Assembly: GCA_038744645.1 (NCBI GenBank)
Contig: JBCDMA010000282.1
Coordinates: 1-5,202, forward strand
Length of the DNA stretch: 5,202 nt
Source of the DNA: Glaciecola sp038744645
Lineage (GTDB): Bacteria; Pseudomonadota; Gammaproteobacteria; Enterobacterales; Alteromonadaceae
Reading direction: 5' to 3'
The position numbers and the translations under genes were made by a program. This document shows, piece after piece, positions 1 to 4,886 of this stretch. Numbering within the stretch: position 1 is the first letter of the stretch; each line of letters starts with the position of its first letter. Below the pieces are notes generated by a model that was given only the letters and a program-made list of their open reading frames with translations, made no database searches and was not told the DNA's origin.

Positions 1-240
1 AAAGAGGCCTATTTTGACATGGGTATTGTCATGGCGCATGAAGGAATGATTTTAGATGGTAAAAGCCTTTTGCATGCAGGTCAGGTAGCGAAGGAGACGG
101 TTATCGAGGATTTTATGGGGTATTATTTTAAAACGAAGGATTTTAAATTAAAGGATTCTCAACAGCAGGACTCGCAAGTAAAAGAGGCACGTTTTGACGG
201 TATTATGCTATACAAATTAAAACCGCTGGAAGCGCTCTAG
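1..240 (+). CDS. C-terminal fragment of a DUF1460-like (N-acetylmuramoyl-L-alanine amidase-like) protein
   Basis: The frame is open from base 1 to TAG at 238-240, so this is the last 79 residues of a gene that begins before the window; the Met codon at 19 is internal to the domain and is not taken as the start. The segment reads as a beta strand (FDMGIVM, residues 5-11), a short hairpin, then LLHAGQ with a histidine at residue 25, a helix ending in DFMGYYF, and a last strand FDGIMLYKL. This order, in which 'GIV ... LLHA ... DYL ... GI.V.R/KL' closes the fold, resembles the C-terminus of DUF1460 cell-wall amidase-like proteins, where the HA histidine belongs to the active site. Between YY and the last strand lie four five-residue units, an unusual expansion (see repeat). 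Recognition is from memory of the family pattern, with only the C-terminus available, so it is tentative; that a real coding end lies here is much surer. Confidence 0.55.
   Translation, partial: KEAYFDMGIVMAHEGMILDGKSLLHAGQVAKETVIEDFMGYYFKTKDFKLKDSQQQDSQVKEARFDGIMLYKLKPLEAL
127..186 (+). repeat. Tandem five-residue units inside the DUF1460-like gene
   Basis: Bases 127-141 and 142-156 are an imperfect 15-nt tandem duplication (12 of 15 identical) encoding FKTKD then FKLKD. The next 30 bases encode SQQQD and SQVKE, a second, more diverged pair. Together they form a charged 20-residue insert just before the final strand of the domain. The in-frame 15-nt unit points to replication slippage within a surface loop. 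What is seen is the duplication; the loop position is inferred from the domain assignment. Confidence 0.6.
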
Positions 241-254
241 CCGACTGGAGCGCT
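231..254 (+). terminator. Hairpin overlapping the stop codon, possible terminator
   Basis: AGCGCTCTAG (231-240) pairs with CTGGAGCGCT (245-254) to give a 10-bp stem with one G-U wobble around a CCGA tetraloop. The stem contains the TAG stop codon of the gene that ends at 240. There is no T-run after it, so it is not a canonical intrinsic terminator; it could be a 3'-end stabiliser or a weak or Rho-assisted terminator. Confidence 0.45.
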
Positions 255-310
255 CTTAAGGTTGGCATGAATGTGTAAACAGAACTTATTTTTGCACACC
301 AATACACTAC

Positions 311-316
311 TATAAA
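311..316 (+). promoter_or_regulatory. Possible -10 element for tpm (weak)
   Basis: TATAAA lies 60 nt upstream of the tpm start in the 136-nt gap that separates it from the preceding gene. No good -35 box is placed correctly: TTGCAC is present, but only 13 nt upstream. The rest of the gap (255-376) shows no strong Shine-Dalgarno and no clear operator. Confidence 0.2.
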
Positions 317-376
317 AACGATACGCGTTTATTTGAATTCTAACTATCCGTTTATACAAGATATCAAGTTTGATTT

Positions 377-1036
377 ATGTCTGATCTAATTTCGAAAAGC
401 AAAGCACAGCACGACCAATGGCACGATCGTTGGAAAAACAACAACATCGGGTTCCATGAGGCCGATGGTAACCACTTATTGAAGCGACATTTTAAAGCAT
501 TGGGTTTAACACCAGGCCAGCATGTGTTTTTGCCGCTTTGCGGGAAAACCAAGGATCTTGGTTGGCTGCTTTCAAACGATTTACGGGTGAGTGGTATTGA
601 GCTAAATGAATCTGCAATAATCCAACTGTTTGAAGAGCTTAGCGTTACACCCAACGTTGAAAGGACAGAGAATCATACCCTTTATAGTGCAGCCAATATT
701 CGAATCTTTGTAGGCGATTTTTTTGAGCTAACAAAGGTTCAGCTAGGGACAGTTGATGCGGTCTTTGACCGCGCCGCTTTAGTCGCACTACCCATAGCGT
801 TGCGGCATGACTACACTCGTCACCTGATTGATATCACAGACAATGCGCGTCAACTTTTAGTCTGTTATGACTACGACGAATCATTGATTTCTGGTCCACC
901 ATTCAGCGTAACTGAGCAAGAAGTGTATTCGCATTACAATGCTTTTTTTAACATTGAAGGTGCGTTTCGGCAACCTGTTGAAGGCGGCTTCAGAGGCGAA
1001 AAGAATGTCTACGAGGCGGCGTATTTACTTAGATAA
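377..1036 (+). CDS. tpm: Thiopurine S-methyltransferase
   Basis: This 219-residue protein matches bacterial TPMT along its whole length and at the usual size of about 215-220 residues. It transfers the methyl group of S-adenosylmethionine to the sulfur of thiopurines; in bacteria the same family also methylates selenium and tellurium compounds. It should be a soluble cytoplasmic enzyme. Family signatures are in order: WHDRW (15-19), IGFH (24-27), a helix with LLKRH (34-38), PLCGKTKD (53-60, the SAM-binding loop), GIELNESA (73-80, acidic end of the second strand), GDFFEL (113-118), DRAALVALP (131-139), YDYD (164-167) and GPPFSV (173-178), with a final YEAAYLLR. The ATG at 377 puts WHxRW about 15 residues in, as is normal, but only a weak purine stretch precedes it, so initiation may be inefficient. 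It stands alone: 136 nt follow the upstream gene and 224 nt precede the BLUF gene. No key motif is missing and no frameshift is seen. Confidence 0.95.
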   Translation: MSDLISKSKAQHDQWHDRWKNNNIGFHEADGNHLLKRHFKALGLTPGQHVFLPLCGKTKDLGWLLSNDLRVSGIELNESAIIQLFEELSVTPNVERTENHTLYSAANIRIFVGDFFELTKVQLGTVDAVFDRAALVALPIALRHDYTRHLIDITDNARQLLVCYDYDESLISGPPFSVTEQEVYSHYNAFFNIEGAFRQPVEGGFRGEKNVYEAAYLLR

Positions 1037-1186
1037 AGCGCAGACACTTCAAGCTTTTTATTCAAGTTAAAACAATGTTTTGCGGTACTCCTTTTAATCG
1101 TCAATTTTAACTGAATCGCACCAATGATCAGTGTCGGGTATTTAATAATGCCTGTGTTCCGTAAGTGATATCAAACAATAAATAAA

Positions 1187-1198
1187 AATATCGATATT
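1187..1198. promoter_or_regulatory. 12-bp perfect palindrome, possible operator
   Basis: AATATCGATATT is a perfect palindrome 62 nt upstream of the BLUF start. It ends 4 nt before the best -35 candidate (TTGCCA, 1203-1208), a position suited to a dimeric regulator. Short AT-rich palindromes also arise by chance, and no regulator gene is nearby. Confidence 0.3.
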
Positions 1199-1202
1199 CA
1201 AC

Positions 1203-1230
1203 TTGCCAAAAACGCATTTTGGAAAATACT
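1203..1230 (+). promoter_or_regulatory. Candidate sigma-70 promoter for the BLUF gene
   Basis: TTGCCA (1203-1208, 5 of 6 to TTGACA) and AATACT (1225-1230, 4 of 6 to TATAAT) are 16 nt apart. The spacer is almost filled by the dyad CCAAAA-acgca-TTTTGG (1206-1222), which could be an operator. A transcript from here would begin near 1237, about 24 nt before the ATG at 1261, and would exclude the TTG at 1219 as a start. Confidence 0.3.
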
Positions 1231-1260
1231 TTTAAGAGTATTAATTACAACTTAGGTCAG

Positions 1261-1671
1261 ATGCATTACAAATTCTATATCTCAAAAGCGACGCAAAACT
1301 TCAAGGATTTAGAGATCCTTGACATGTTGAAAGGTTTCAAGCTTAACAATCAAACTCACGGTATCACTGGAATGCTCTTTTATCGTTCAGGGCATTTTTT
1401 GCAAGTGATAGAAGGTGACAATTCAATCGTTGAAACGCTGTATGAAAAAATTTGTAGTGACTCTCGTCACAACGCAATAAAAACTCTGCTTGAAGGCGAC
1501 ATTGATACTCGCATGTTTGGCCACTGGGATATGGCTTACAAAAAAGTTGAAGAAATAAAAGCTGACATTATAGACGATGTAGACCAAATCATTGACACTT
1601 ATAAAGAACTCGACTTTATGGAACAGGGCATTATTTTAAAGGTGATAAAAGGGTTTTATTTCAGGCCGTAG
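1261..1671 (+). CDS. Short BLUF-domain blue-light photoreceptor
   Basis: A 136-residue protein made of one BLUF domain (about residues 1-95) and a 40-residue tail, with no fused output domain, like the short PixD/BlrB type. BLUF domains bind FAD non-covalently and sense blue light by rearranging hydrogen bonds around the flavin. All key residues are visible from the ATG at 1261: the flavin-contacting Tyr6 (in FYISKA), Asn30 before HGITG, Gln48 in FLQVIEG, and Trp89 and Met91 in HWDMAY. The ATG start is preferred because the Tyr then falls at residue 6, as in relatives (about 6-9), and AGG (1254-1256) lies just upstream. A TTG at 1219 would add 14 residues of no family similarity and has no ribosome site. 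The tail is probably the helical cap or a partner surface; output must go through a separate protein. It is flanked by a 224-nt gap upstream and a 268-nt gap before the membrane cassette, so it may be monocistronic. The frame stays open for 77 codons after its TAG. Confidence 0.9.
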   Translation: MHYKFYISKATQNFKDLEILDMLKGFKLNNQTHGITGMLFYRSGHFLQVIEGDNSIVETLYEKICSDSRHNAIKTLLEGDIDTRMFGHWDMAYKKVEEIKADIIDDVDQIIDTYKELDFMEQGIILKVIKGFYFRP

Positions 1672-1863
1672 TGGCATAATTATTCTAACGTCTGCAGTGT
1701 ATTTATAAGGACCTATGGTGATTCTTACTTAGTGCGTATTACCAATACACTTCGAAGGTTTTACCTCTATAGGTCAACTATCAATGGGGTGTTGTATACC
1801 GCCATCGTTAAATACAAACAATTCTTGTTTAAAAAATCACCTGAACATGCGATCATGCGCGAC

Positions 1864-1897
1864 TTAAGGTTTTTGCTTTTCAAAAAGACGCCCTTAA
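1864..1897. promoter_or_regulatory. Two-part hairpin upstream of the cassette
   Basis: TTAAGG (1864-1869) pairs with CCTTAA (1892-1897), and inside it TTTTTG (1870-1875) pairs with CAAAAA (1881-1886) around a five-base loop. A one-sided bulge (1887-1891) separates the two stems. It ends 30 nt before the ribosome site of the first cassette gene, so it could be a leader structure or part of an operator. The stems are AT-rich and chance is possible. Confidence 0.25.
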
Positions 1898-1927
1898 CTG
1901 CTTAAAAACGGAAATTTGCTTAAAAAT

Positions 1928-1934
1928 AGGAGGG
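1928..1934 (+). promoter_or_regulatory. Strong ribosome binding site that sets the start at 1940
   Basis: AGGAGGG lies 5 nt before the ATG at 1940. This near-perfect Shine-Dalgarno selects that ATG over the in-frame TTG at 1916, which lies upstream of it and has no site of its own. It is the strongest ribosome site in the window. Confidence 0.8.
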
Positions 1935-1939
1935 TATGG

Positions 1940-2209
1940 ATGAATGCTCGCATTATAACGCGCACAGTGTTAGCTGGACCTGCAACACTACTTTTTGCCA
2001 TTGTTGCGCTTGCAGCAATGCCAGTTTGGGCTCCCGCAGGCGCTGCTGGTGTTAATCATATAGTGTTTTCTCTTATTTCGTTTCCCGCGTGGTGGGCACT
2101 CGCCTTCTTTTACTCTGTACTTGAAGAAAATCTCGTCAGAGGAAGCATCGTCATGGCGATTGCTATTGGACTTAACGCCTATATCGCCTATTTGTCAGGC
2201 GGTTGGTAG
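1940..2209 (+). CDS. Small three-helix inner-membrane protein, possibly DUF3649-like, of the PepSY cassette
   Basis: An 89-residue hydrophobic protein with a short basic N-terminus (NARIITR) and three predicted membrane helices at about 10-31, 40-60 and 69-86. One acidic pair (Glu62, Glu63) and an Arg (Arg67) lie between helices 2 and 3, and His40 opens helix 2. It starts after an excellent Shine-Dalgarno and is separated from the PepSY gene by only 14 nt, so the two are almost surely cotranscribed. Small membrane proteins, some annotated DUF3649, accompany PepSY-TM iron-uptake proteins in other proteobacteria; the middle part of this one (FSLISFPAWWALAFF) has that general look, but I cannot confirm the family by eye. 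An inner-membrane subunit or stabiliser of the PepSY protein is the likely role, inferred from context only. Confidence 0.75.
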   Translation: MNARIITRTVLAGPATLLFAIVALAAMPVWAPAGAAGVNHIVFSLISFPAWWALAFFYSVLEENLVRGSIVMAIAIGLNAYIAYLSGGW

Positions 2210-2212
2210 AAC

Positions 2213-2217
2213 AGGAG
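2213..2217 (+). promoter_or_regulatory. Ribosome binding site of the PepSY gene
   Basis: AGGAG lies between the stop of the preceding gene (2209) and two consecutive ATG codons. Spacing is 3 nt to the ATG at 2221 and 6 nt to the ATG at 2224, so 2224 is favoured; the difference is one residue. An in-frame TTG at 2203 overlaps the upstream gene and has no site. Confidence 0.65.
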
Positions 2218-2223
2218 AGAATG

Positions 2224-3810
2224 ATGATCAATGTATCAAGAGAAAAAATCAACCGTTTGCTTTCTATTCATGGCTGGTCCGGCATCACACTTGGGCTTTT
2301 TCTATACGTTGTGATTGTTACAGGGGCGGTTGCTGTTCTAGCGTCAGAGATAGGTGAGTGGTCTGCAGGAGGTAAAAATAGTGAAGCACCACTGACAAGC
2401 GGGATAAATAAACATGTGCTGGCGTTTGCAGAAACCGTCAATTCTGAATATACCGAGGATGTCAGCATATTTGGAAATTCCGCTAGTAATGCAGTGGTAT
2501 TTTTTCATACACACGCCACAAATTCATCGGGCTTGCCAGACGATCTTGGCACAATGATAGAGTTTAAGCCTGATAACGGAGAAGTTATCTTAAGGCGAGA
2601 TGGCTATGGTTCAGAATTATTTGGTACCGACCCAGGTAGTGCACTGGACCACTTTATTGCAGAGTTGCACATTAACCTGCACCTTCCCAATCCATATGGC
2701 CTCTATGCCACAGGAATACTAGGATTGGTTATGTTCGTTGCCGCGGGGTCTGGACTGGTTATTCATCGCAGTTTATTAAAGGATGTGTTCAGTCCAGCGC
2801 GATATAAAAATGCTGTTTTGCACCGCAGAGATCGACATGTGCTTGCAGGAAGCTGGGCTTTACCCTTTGCCTTTGCCTTGGCGTTCACGGGTTCGTTTTA
2901 TAGCTTTGCTATTTCAATTGGATTGCCGATGGTGGCCAAAACTGCATTTGGCGGTGACCAAATGGCGATGTTTTCAACATTAGTAGGTGCTCCAGCAGCA
3001 TCTGATGAGACGCCTGCTAAAACGGTGAACCTAGATACGCTGATTAATGACGTTATTTCACGAGAAGGCGTTAATCCAACAAATCTCTCAATATCACATT
3101 TTGGTCGAGCAGATGCTGTCGTAACTATTGGACTACCAGCACCTGAAGGGCAGTTCATCGGCAAAACTATTCAATACAATGGCGCGACAGGCGAGTACAC
3201 TCGGGATAAACCTTTTATAGGTACACAAGATTCCGCCGGTAACACATTAATCATGCTGATGGGCGCCCTTCACTTTGGCACATTTGCCGGTTTGCTCTCA
3301 AAAATCGTATGGGTTTGCATGGGTTTTGCCATGGCCTTTGTTACCTACACTGGTATGCAGTTTTGGGTAGAGCGTCGAAAAGATCAGCCTCTGTGGCAAA
3401 AATTTAATAAAGCATTACAGGTGTTCGCATTTGGATTGCCCATTGCATTGGCGTGTTCTGGCATTGGGTTCATGCTTAGCGCTCAGGCTACAACAACGCA
3501 ATTCTGGACACCTGTCGGTTTTATTCTGGGAACAATAGCAATGTTTGTTACGCCGCTTATATGGCGTGATGTGACGCTCTTAAAGAAACGTCTTATGTTT
3601 TTGATGGGTATAAGCCTAGTCATATTACCACCGCTGAGATGGTTGTTTGTTGGGAACGTCGCAGACTCATTCTTAACCATTGATACAAATGTGCTGATGC
3701 TTGATTGTATTCTTTTGATTTTAGGTGCGTATTGTTTAGTCAAACCAAGGTTGAAAGACATAAATGTTGTAAATACGGACAAGGCAAAAATTAAGGAAGC
3801 GATGTCATGA
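2224..3810 (+). CDS. PepSY-TM inner-membrane protein, putative ferric-siderophore reductase or iron-uptake protein
   Basis: A 528-residue PepSY-associated TM protein. Helix 1 (about 18-40) follows the typical LLSIHGWSGITLGL start with His16. A large periplasmic loop then leads to HFIAELHINLHL (His143, His149, His153) and helix 2 (160-181, ending at His181). A basic cytoplasmic loop carries RRDRH (His205), followed by helix 3 (206-230). A periplasmic PepSY-like region covers about 264-335, then ALHFGTFAG (His350) and helix 4 (360-381) closed by FWVERR. Four more helices follow at about 400-420, 430-447, 457-476 and 490-506. The first four helices and their histidines match PiuB/FoxB/FpvG-type proteins, in which membrane histidines bind heme and pass electrons to ferric siderophores. 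The extra C-terminal four-helix block is the longer form of the family. It sits 14 nt after one small membrane gene and overlaps the next by ATGA. Family is sure; reductase activity and substrate are inferred. Confidence 0.9.
   Translation: MINVSREKINRLLSIHGWSGITLGLFLYVVIVTGAVAVLASEIGEWSAGGKNSEAPLTSGINKHVLAFAETVNSEYTEDVSIFGNSASNAVVFFHTHATNSSGLPDDLGTMIEFKPDNGEVILRRDGYGSELFGTDPGSALDHFIAELHINLHLPNPYGLYATGILGLVMFVAAGSGLVIHRSLLKDVFSPARYKNAVLHRRDRHVLAGSWALPFAFALAFTGSFYSFAISIGLPMVAKTAFGGDQMAMFSTLVGAPAASDETPAKTVNLDTLINDVISREGVNPTNLSISHFGRADAVVTIGLPAPEGQFIGKTIQYNGATGEYTRDKPFIGTQDSAGNTLIMLMGALHFGTFAGLLSKIVWVCMGFAMAFVTYTGMQFWVERRKDQPLWQKFNKALQVFAFGLPIALACSGIGFMLSAQATTTQFWTPVGFILGTIAMFVTPLIWRDVTLLKKRLMFLMGISLVILPPLRWLFVGNVADSFLTIDTNVLMLDCILLILGAYCLVKPRLKDINVVNTDKAKIKEAMS
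3793..3797 (+). promoter_or_regulatory. Ribosome site inside the end of the PepSY gene
   Basis: AAGGA lies 9 nt before the ATG at 3807, within the last codons of the PepSY gene. With the ATGA overlap at 3807-3810 this indicates translational coupling of the last cassette gene. Confidence 0.6.
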
Positions 3811-4079
3811 GCTGGTTCATTGTTTCGGCCAGTTTGTTATGGTCGATTGCATTTCTCTATGTTCTGAGAGAAAAGAACGAGCGCCGGGAACGAATTGTGG
3901 CAACGTTGACTTCTCAAGGCGCGTTGCCCGGTTTTTTCGGAAATGTGCCCAATAGCATCTACTGGTTGATGTGTTTTCTGCCATTTCCGATACTGCTATT
4001 TGTATCGATGAGCGGCGCTTTGCTAATATGGCTCGCGGCACTTTTTACAGTGGGCTGGGTTGTTGCCTTAAGGCGTTAA
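3807..4079 (+). CDS. Small inner-membrane protein closing the PepSY cassette, possibly DUF3325-like
   Basis: A 90-residue membrane protein with helices at about 2-20, 50-67 and 69-88, a strongly charged loop after helix 1 (REKNERRER, 21-29) and a basic end (RR). Its start codon overlaps the stop of the PepSY gene in an ATGA, and AAGGA precedes it by 9 nt, so it should be made in step with its large neighbour. DUF3325 proteins, small iron-uptake-associated membrane proteins of about this size, often follow PepSY-TM genes; the charged loop followed by two helices and a basic tail fits that type, but similarity is too low to be certain by eye. A subunit or assembly partner of the PepSY protein is the best guess. 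It is the last + strand gene before the convergent CopD-like gene. Confidence 0.75.
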   Translation: MSWFIVSASLLWSIAFLYVLREKNERRERIVATLTSQGALPGFFGNVPNSIYWLMCFLPFPILLFVSMSGALLIWLAALFTVGWVVALRR

Positions 4080-4204
4080 TACGGACAACACAAGTTGGCA
4101 ATAGAGATAGAGCAAAATCACCCCGTCTCTGACAAAAATAACGACATAAGCAACCTTAATAGTATTTCCCATTACAATGCATTGAGTATCATTAAAAAAC
4201 GCTT
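4080..4204. other. Convergent intergenic region
   Basis: This 125-nt gap lies between the last + strand cassette gene and the end of the - strand CopD-like gene. It holds the 10-bp palindrome CAATGCATTG (4175-4184) and a weak AGAGA/TCTCT pair (arms around 4102 and 4126) with a long loop. No convincing intrinsic terminator is seen for either strand, so the two transcripts may overlap at their 3' ends. Confidence 0.4.
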
Positions 4205-4648
4205 TTAGTATAGCCAGCCGGTTCGAAATGAAACCCCTACAACGACCAACAATATCGAGATTATCGTAACAGGTACAATATGCCACGACATGAGAACCAG
4301 ATTTTTTTCTGATAAGTAAGGGATCACACGAAATCTGGCATGGACTGCAAAGCTTAAAGTAAGCAACAGCAGGCCAAGCTTGGTTAAAATTGGATGATTC
4401 ATATTGTTACTCAAGTCAAACCATGCATGAAATTCGGGTTGATATTTGAATGCTAGTAAAATTCCAGTGACGACCTGGAGTATCAAGGAAGGCATTCCAA
4501 TTTTTTCATATACCGATTCAAATTCGAGCAGTTTTGCCGGGTTCTTTTCCTTTAGCACCTTAGGTAACACAACAATTGAAAGCACAATGTGACCGCCAGT
4601 CCATATCGTGGCACCCAATACATGCAGCAACAAAACTATTCCATCCAT
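4205..4648 (-). CDS. CopD-like four-helix membrane protein
   Basis: A 147-residue integral membrane protein with helices at about 3-28, 53-68, 87-106 and 120-142. The N-terminal pattern LLLHVLGATIWTGGH (His9, Trp16, Gly18-Gly19, His20) is the hallmark opening of CopD-domain and related small heme- or copper-linked membrane proteins. Further histidines lie at the helix borders (His85, His103, His123). CopD proteins assist copper transport in cop operons; small stand-alone members like this one are widespread and poorly characterised, and the histidines could bind heme b or copper. The ATG at 4648 is fixed by an in-frame TGA three codons upstream; no good Shine-Dalgarno is adjacent (AAGGA is about 18 nt away), so translation may be weak. 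It lies 238 nt downstream of the TonB-dependent receptor on the same strand and converges with the PepSY cassette. Family fairly sure, metal unknown. Confidence 0.8.
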   Translation of the reverse strand: MDGIVLLLHVLGATIWTGGHIVLSIVVLPKVLKEKNPAKLLEFESVYEKIGMPSLILQVVTGILLAFKYQPEFHAWFDLSNNMNHPILTKLGLLLLTLSFAVHARFRVIPYLSEKNLVLMSWHIVPVTIISILLVVVGVSFRTGWLY

Positions 4649-4886
4649 GACGTTTCAATCGTTTGTTTCCTTATCATCAGTATGCATCAAAGGATAGTGC
4701 CAACGTTTGATCTACATCCATTTCTTTCTATTCGAATTAGCTTCGTTTGCAAAGCACGATCATTTTCTCTTGAAAGGTACCGTTTGGTTAACTGTTAATT
4801 CGAACAAATATAATACAGCGCCAATGGCGCGGATGTTCGAGGATGGTAAGTAAAATATGGGAATCCTAAAAAAAGTAAAAGTGCAC
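4649..4886. other. Intergenic region between the receptor and the CopD-like gene
   Basis: These 238 nt contain no supported gene; small open frames here are short and unlike coding sequence. They hold a two-part hairpin (4800-4840) and, next to it, the 11-nt dyad TTAAC-T-GTTAA (4788-4798). A promoter for the CopD-like gene should lie between 4649 and 4790 on the - strand, but I see no clear -35/-10 pair. Confidence 0.4.
4800..4840 (-). terminator. Two-part hairpin, candidate terminator of the receptor gene
   Basis: An outer 7-bp stem TCGAACA (4800-4806)/TGTTCGA (4834-4840) encloses a GC-rich inner stem GCGCC (4818-4822)/GGCGC (4826-4830) with a three-base loop. Read on the - strand, the inner stem begins about 57 nt after the receptor stop codon and is followed by the U-rich stretch TGTATTATATTTGTT, as for an imperfect intrinsic terminator. 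The outer stem is unusual for a terminator and could instead be a protein site or a stabilising fold. Confidence 0.45.

Larger units (their letters stand above)
1037..1260. other. Intergenic region upstream of the BLUF gene, with two dyads
   Basis: This 224-nt AT-rich gap holds no convincing small gene. After tpm there is no clear terminator; TTCAAG occurs twice (near 1052 and 1062) as a direct, not inverted, repeat. Towards the BLUF gene lie TGATATCA (1166-1173), the 12-bp palindrome AATATCGATATT (1187-1198) and the hairpin CCAAAA/TTTTGG (1206-1222). These suggest a regulatory region for the BLUF gene. Confidence 0.5.
1672..1939. other. Intergenic region between the BLUF gene and the PepSY cassette
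   Basis: These 268 nt contain no gene I can support. They hold an in-frame, stop-free continuation of the BLUF frame (1672-1902, TAA at 1903-1905), two interleaved inverted repeats (1696-1703/1744-1751 and 1710-1718/1767-1775), a hairpin at 1864-1897 and the strong ribosome site at 1928-1934. A promoter for the cassette should lie here, but no -35/-10 pair stands out; TTGTTT near 1824 is the nearest attempt. Confidence 0.4.

Noticed and set aside
260..280. Sigma-54-like TTGGCATGAATGTG before tpm
   Set aside because: The -24 half is present, but the GC of the -12 element is missing at the required spacing.
298..308. ACCAATACACT repeated at 1741-1751
   Set aside because: A few 11-nt direct repeats are expected by chance in 5.2 kb, and the contexts differ.
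1219..1260. TTG start giving a BLUF protein 14 residues longer
   Set aside because: No Shine-Dalgarno, lies inside a dyad and upstream of the likely transcript start, and adds residues absent from the family.
1674..1688. Fur-box-like GCATAAT-t-ATTCTAA
   Set aside because: Only about 10 of 14 positions match the 7-1-7 consensus in AT-rich DNA, and it is some 250 nt from the cassette start.
1784..1867. 27-codon ATG frame before the cassette
   Set aside because: No adequately spaced ribosome site, no similarity, and a competing open frame covers the same bases.
4068..4286. 72-codon - strand open frame in the convergent region
   Set aside because: It overlaps the end of the CopD-like gene in another frame, has a cysteine-rich non-family sequence and no ribosome site.
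4694..4712. Sigma-54-like TTGGCAC on the - strand before the CopD-like gene
   Set aside because: The -12 element reads TTTGA rather than TTGCA, so the invariant GC is absent.
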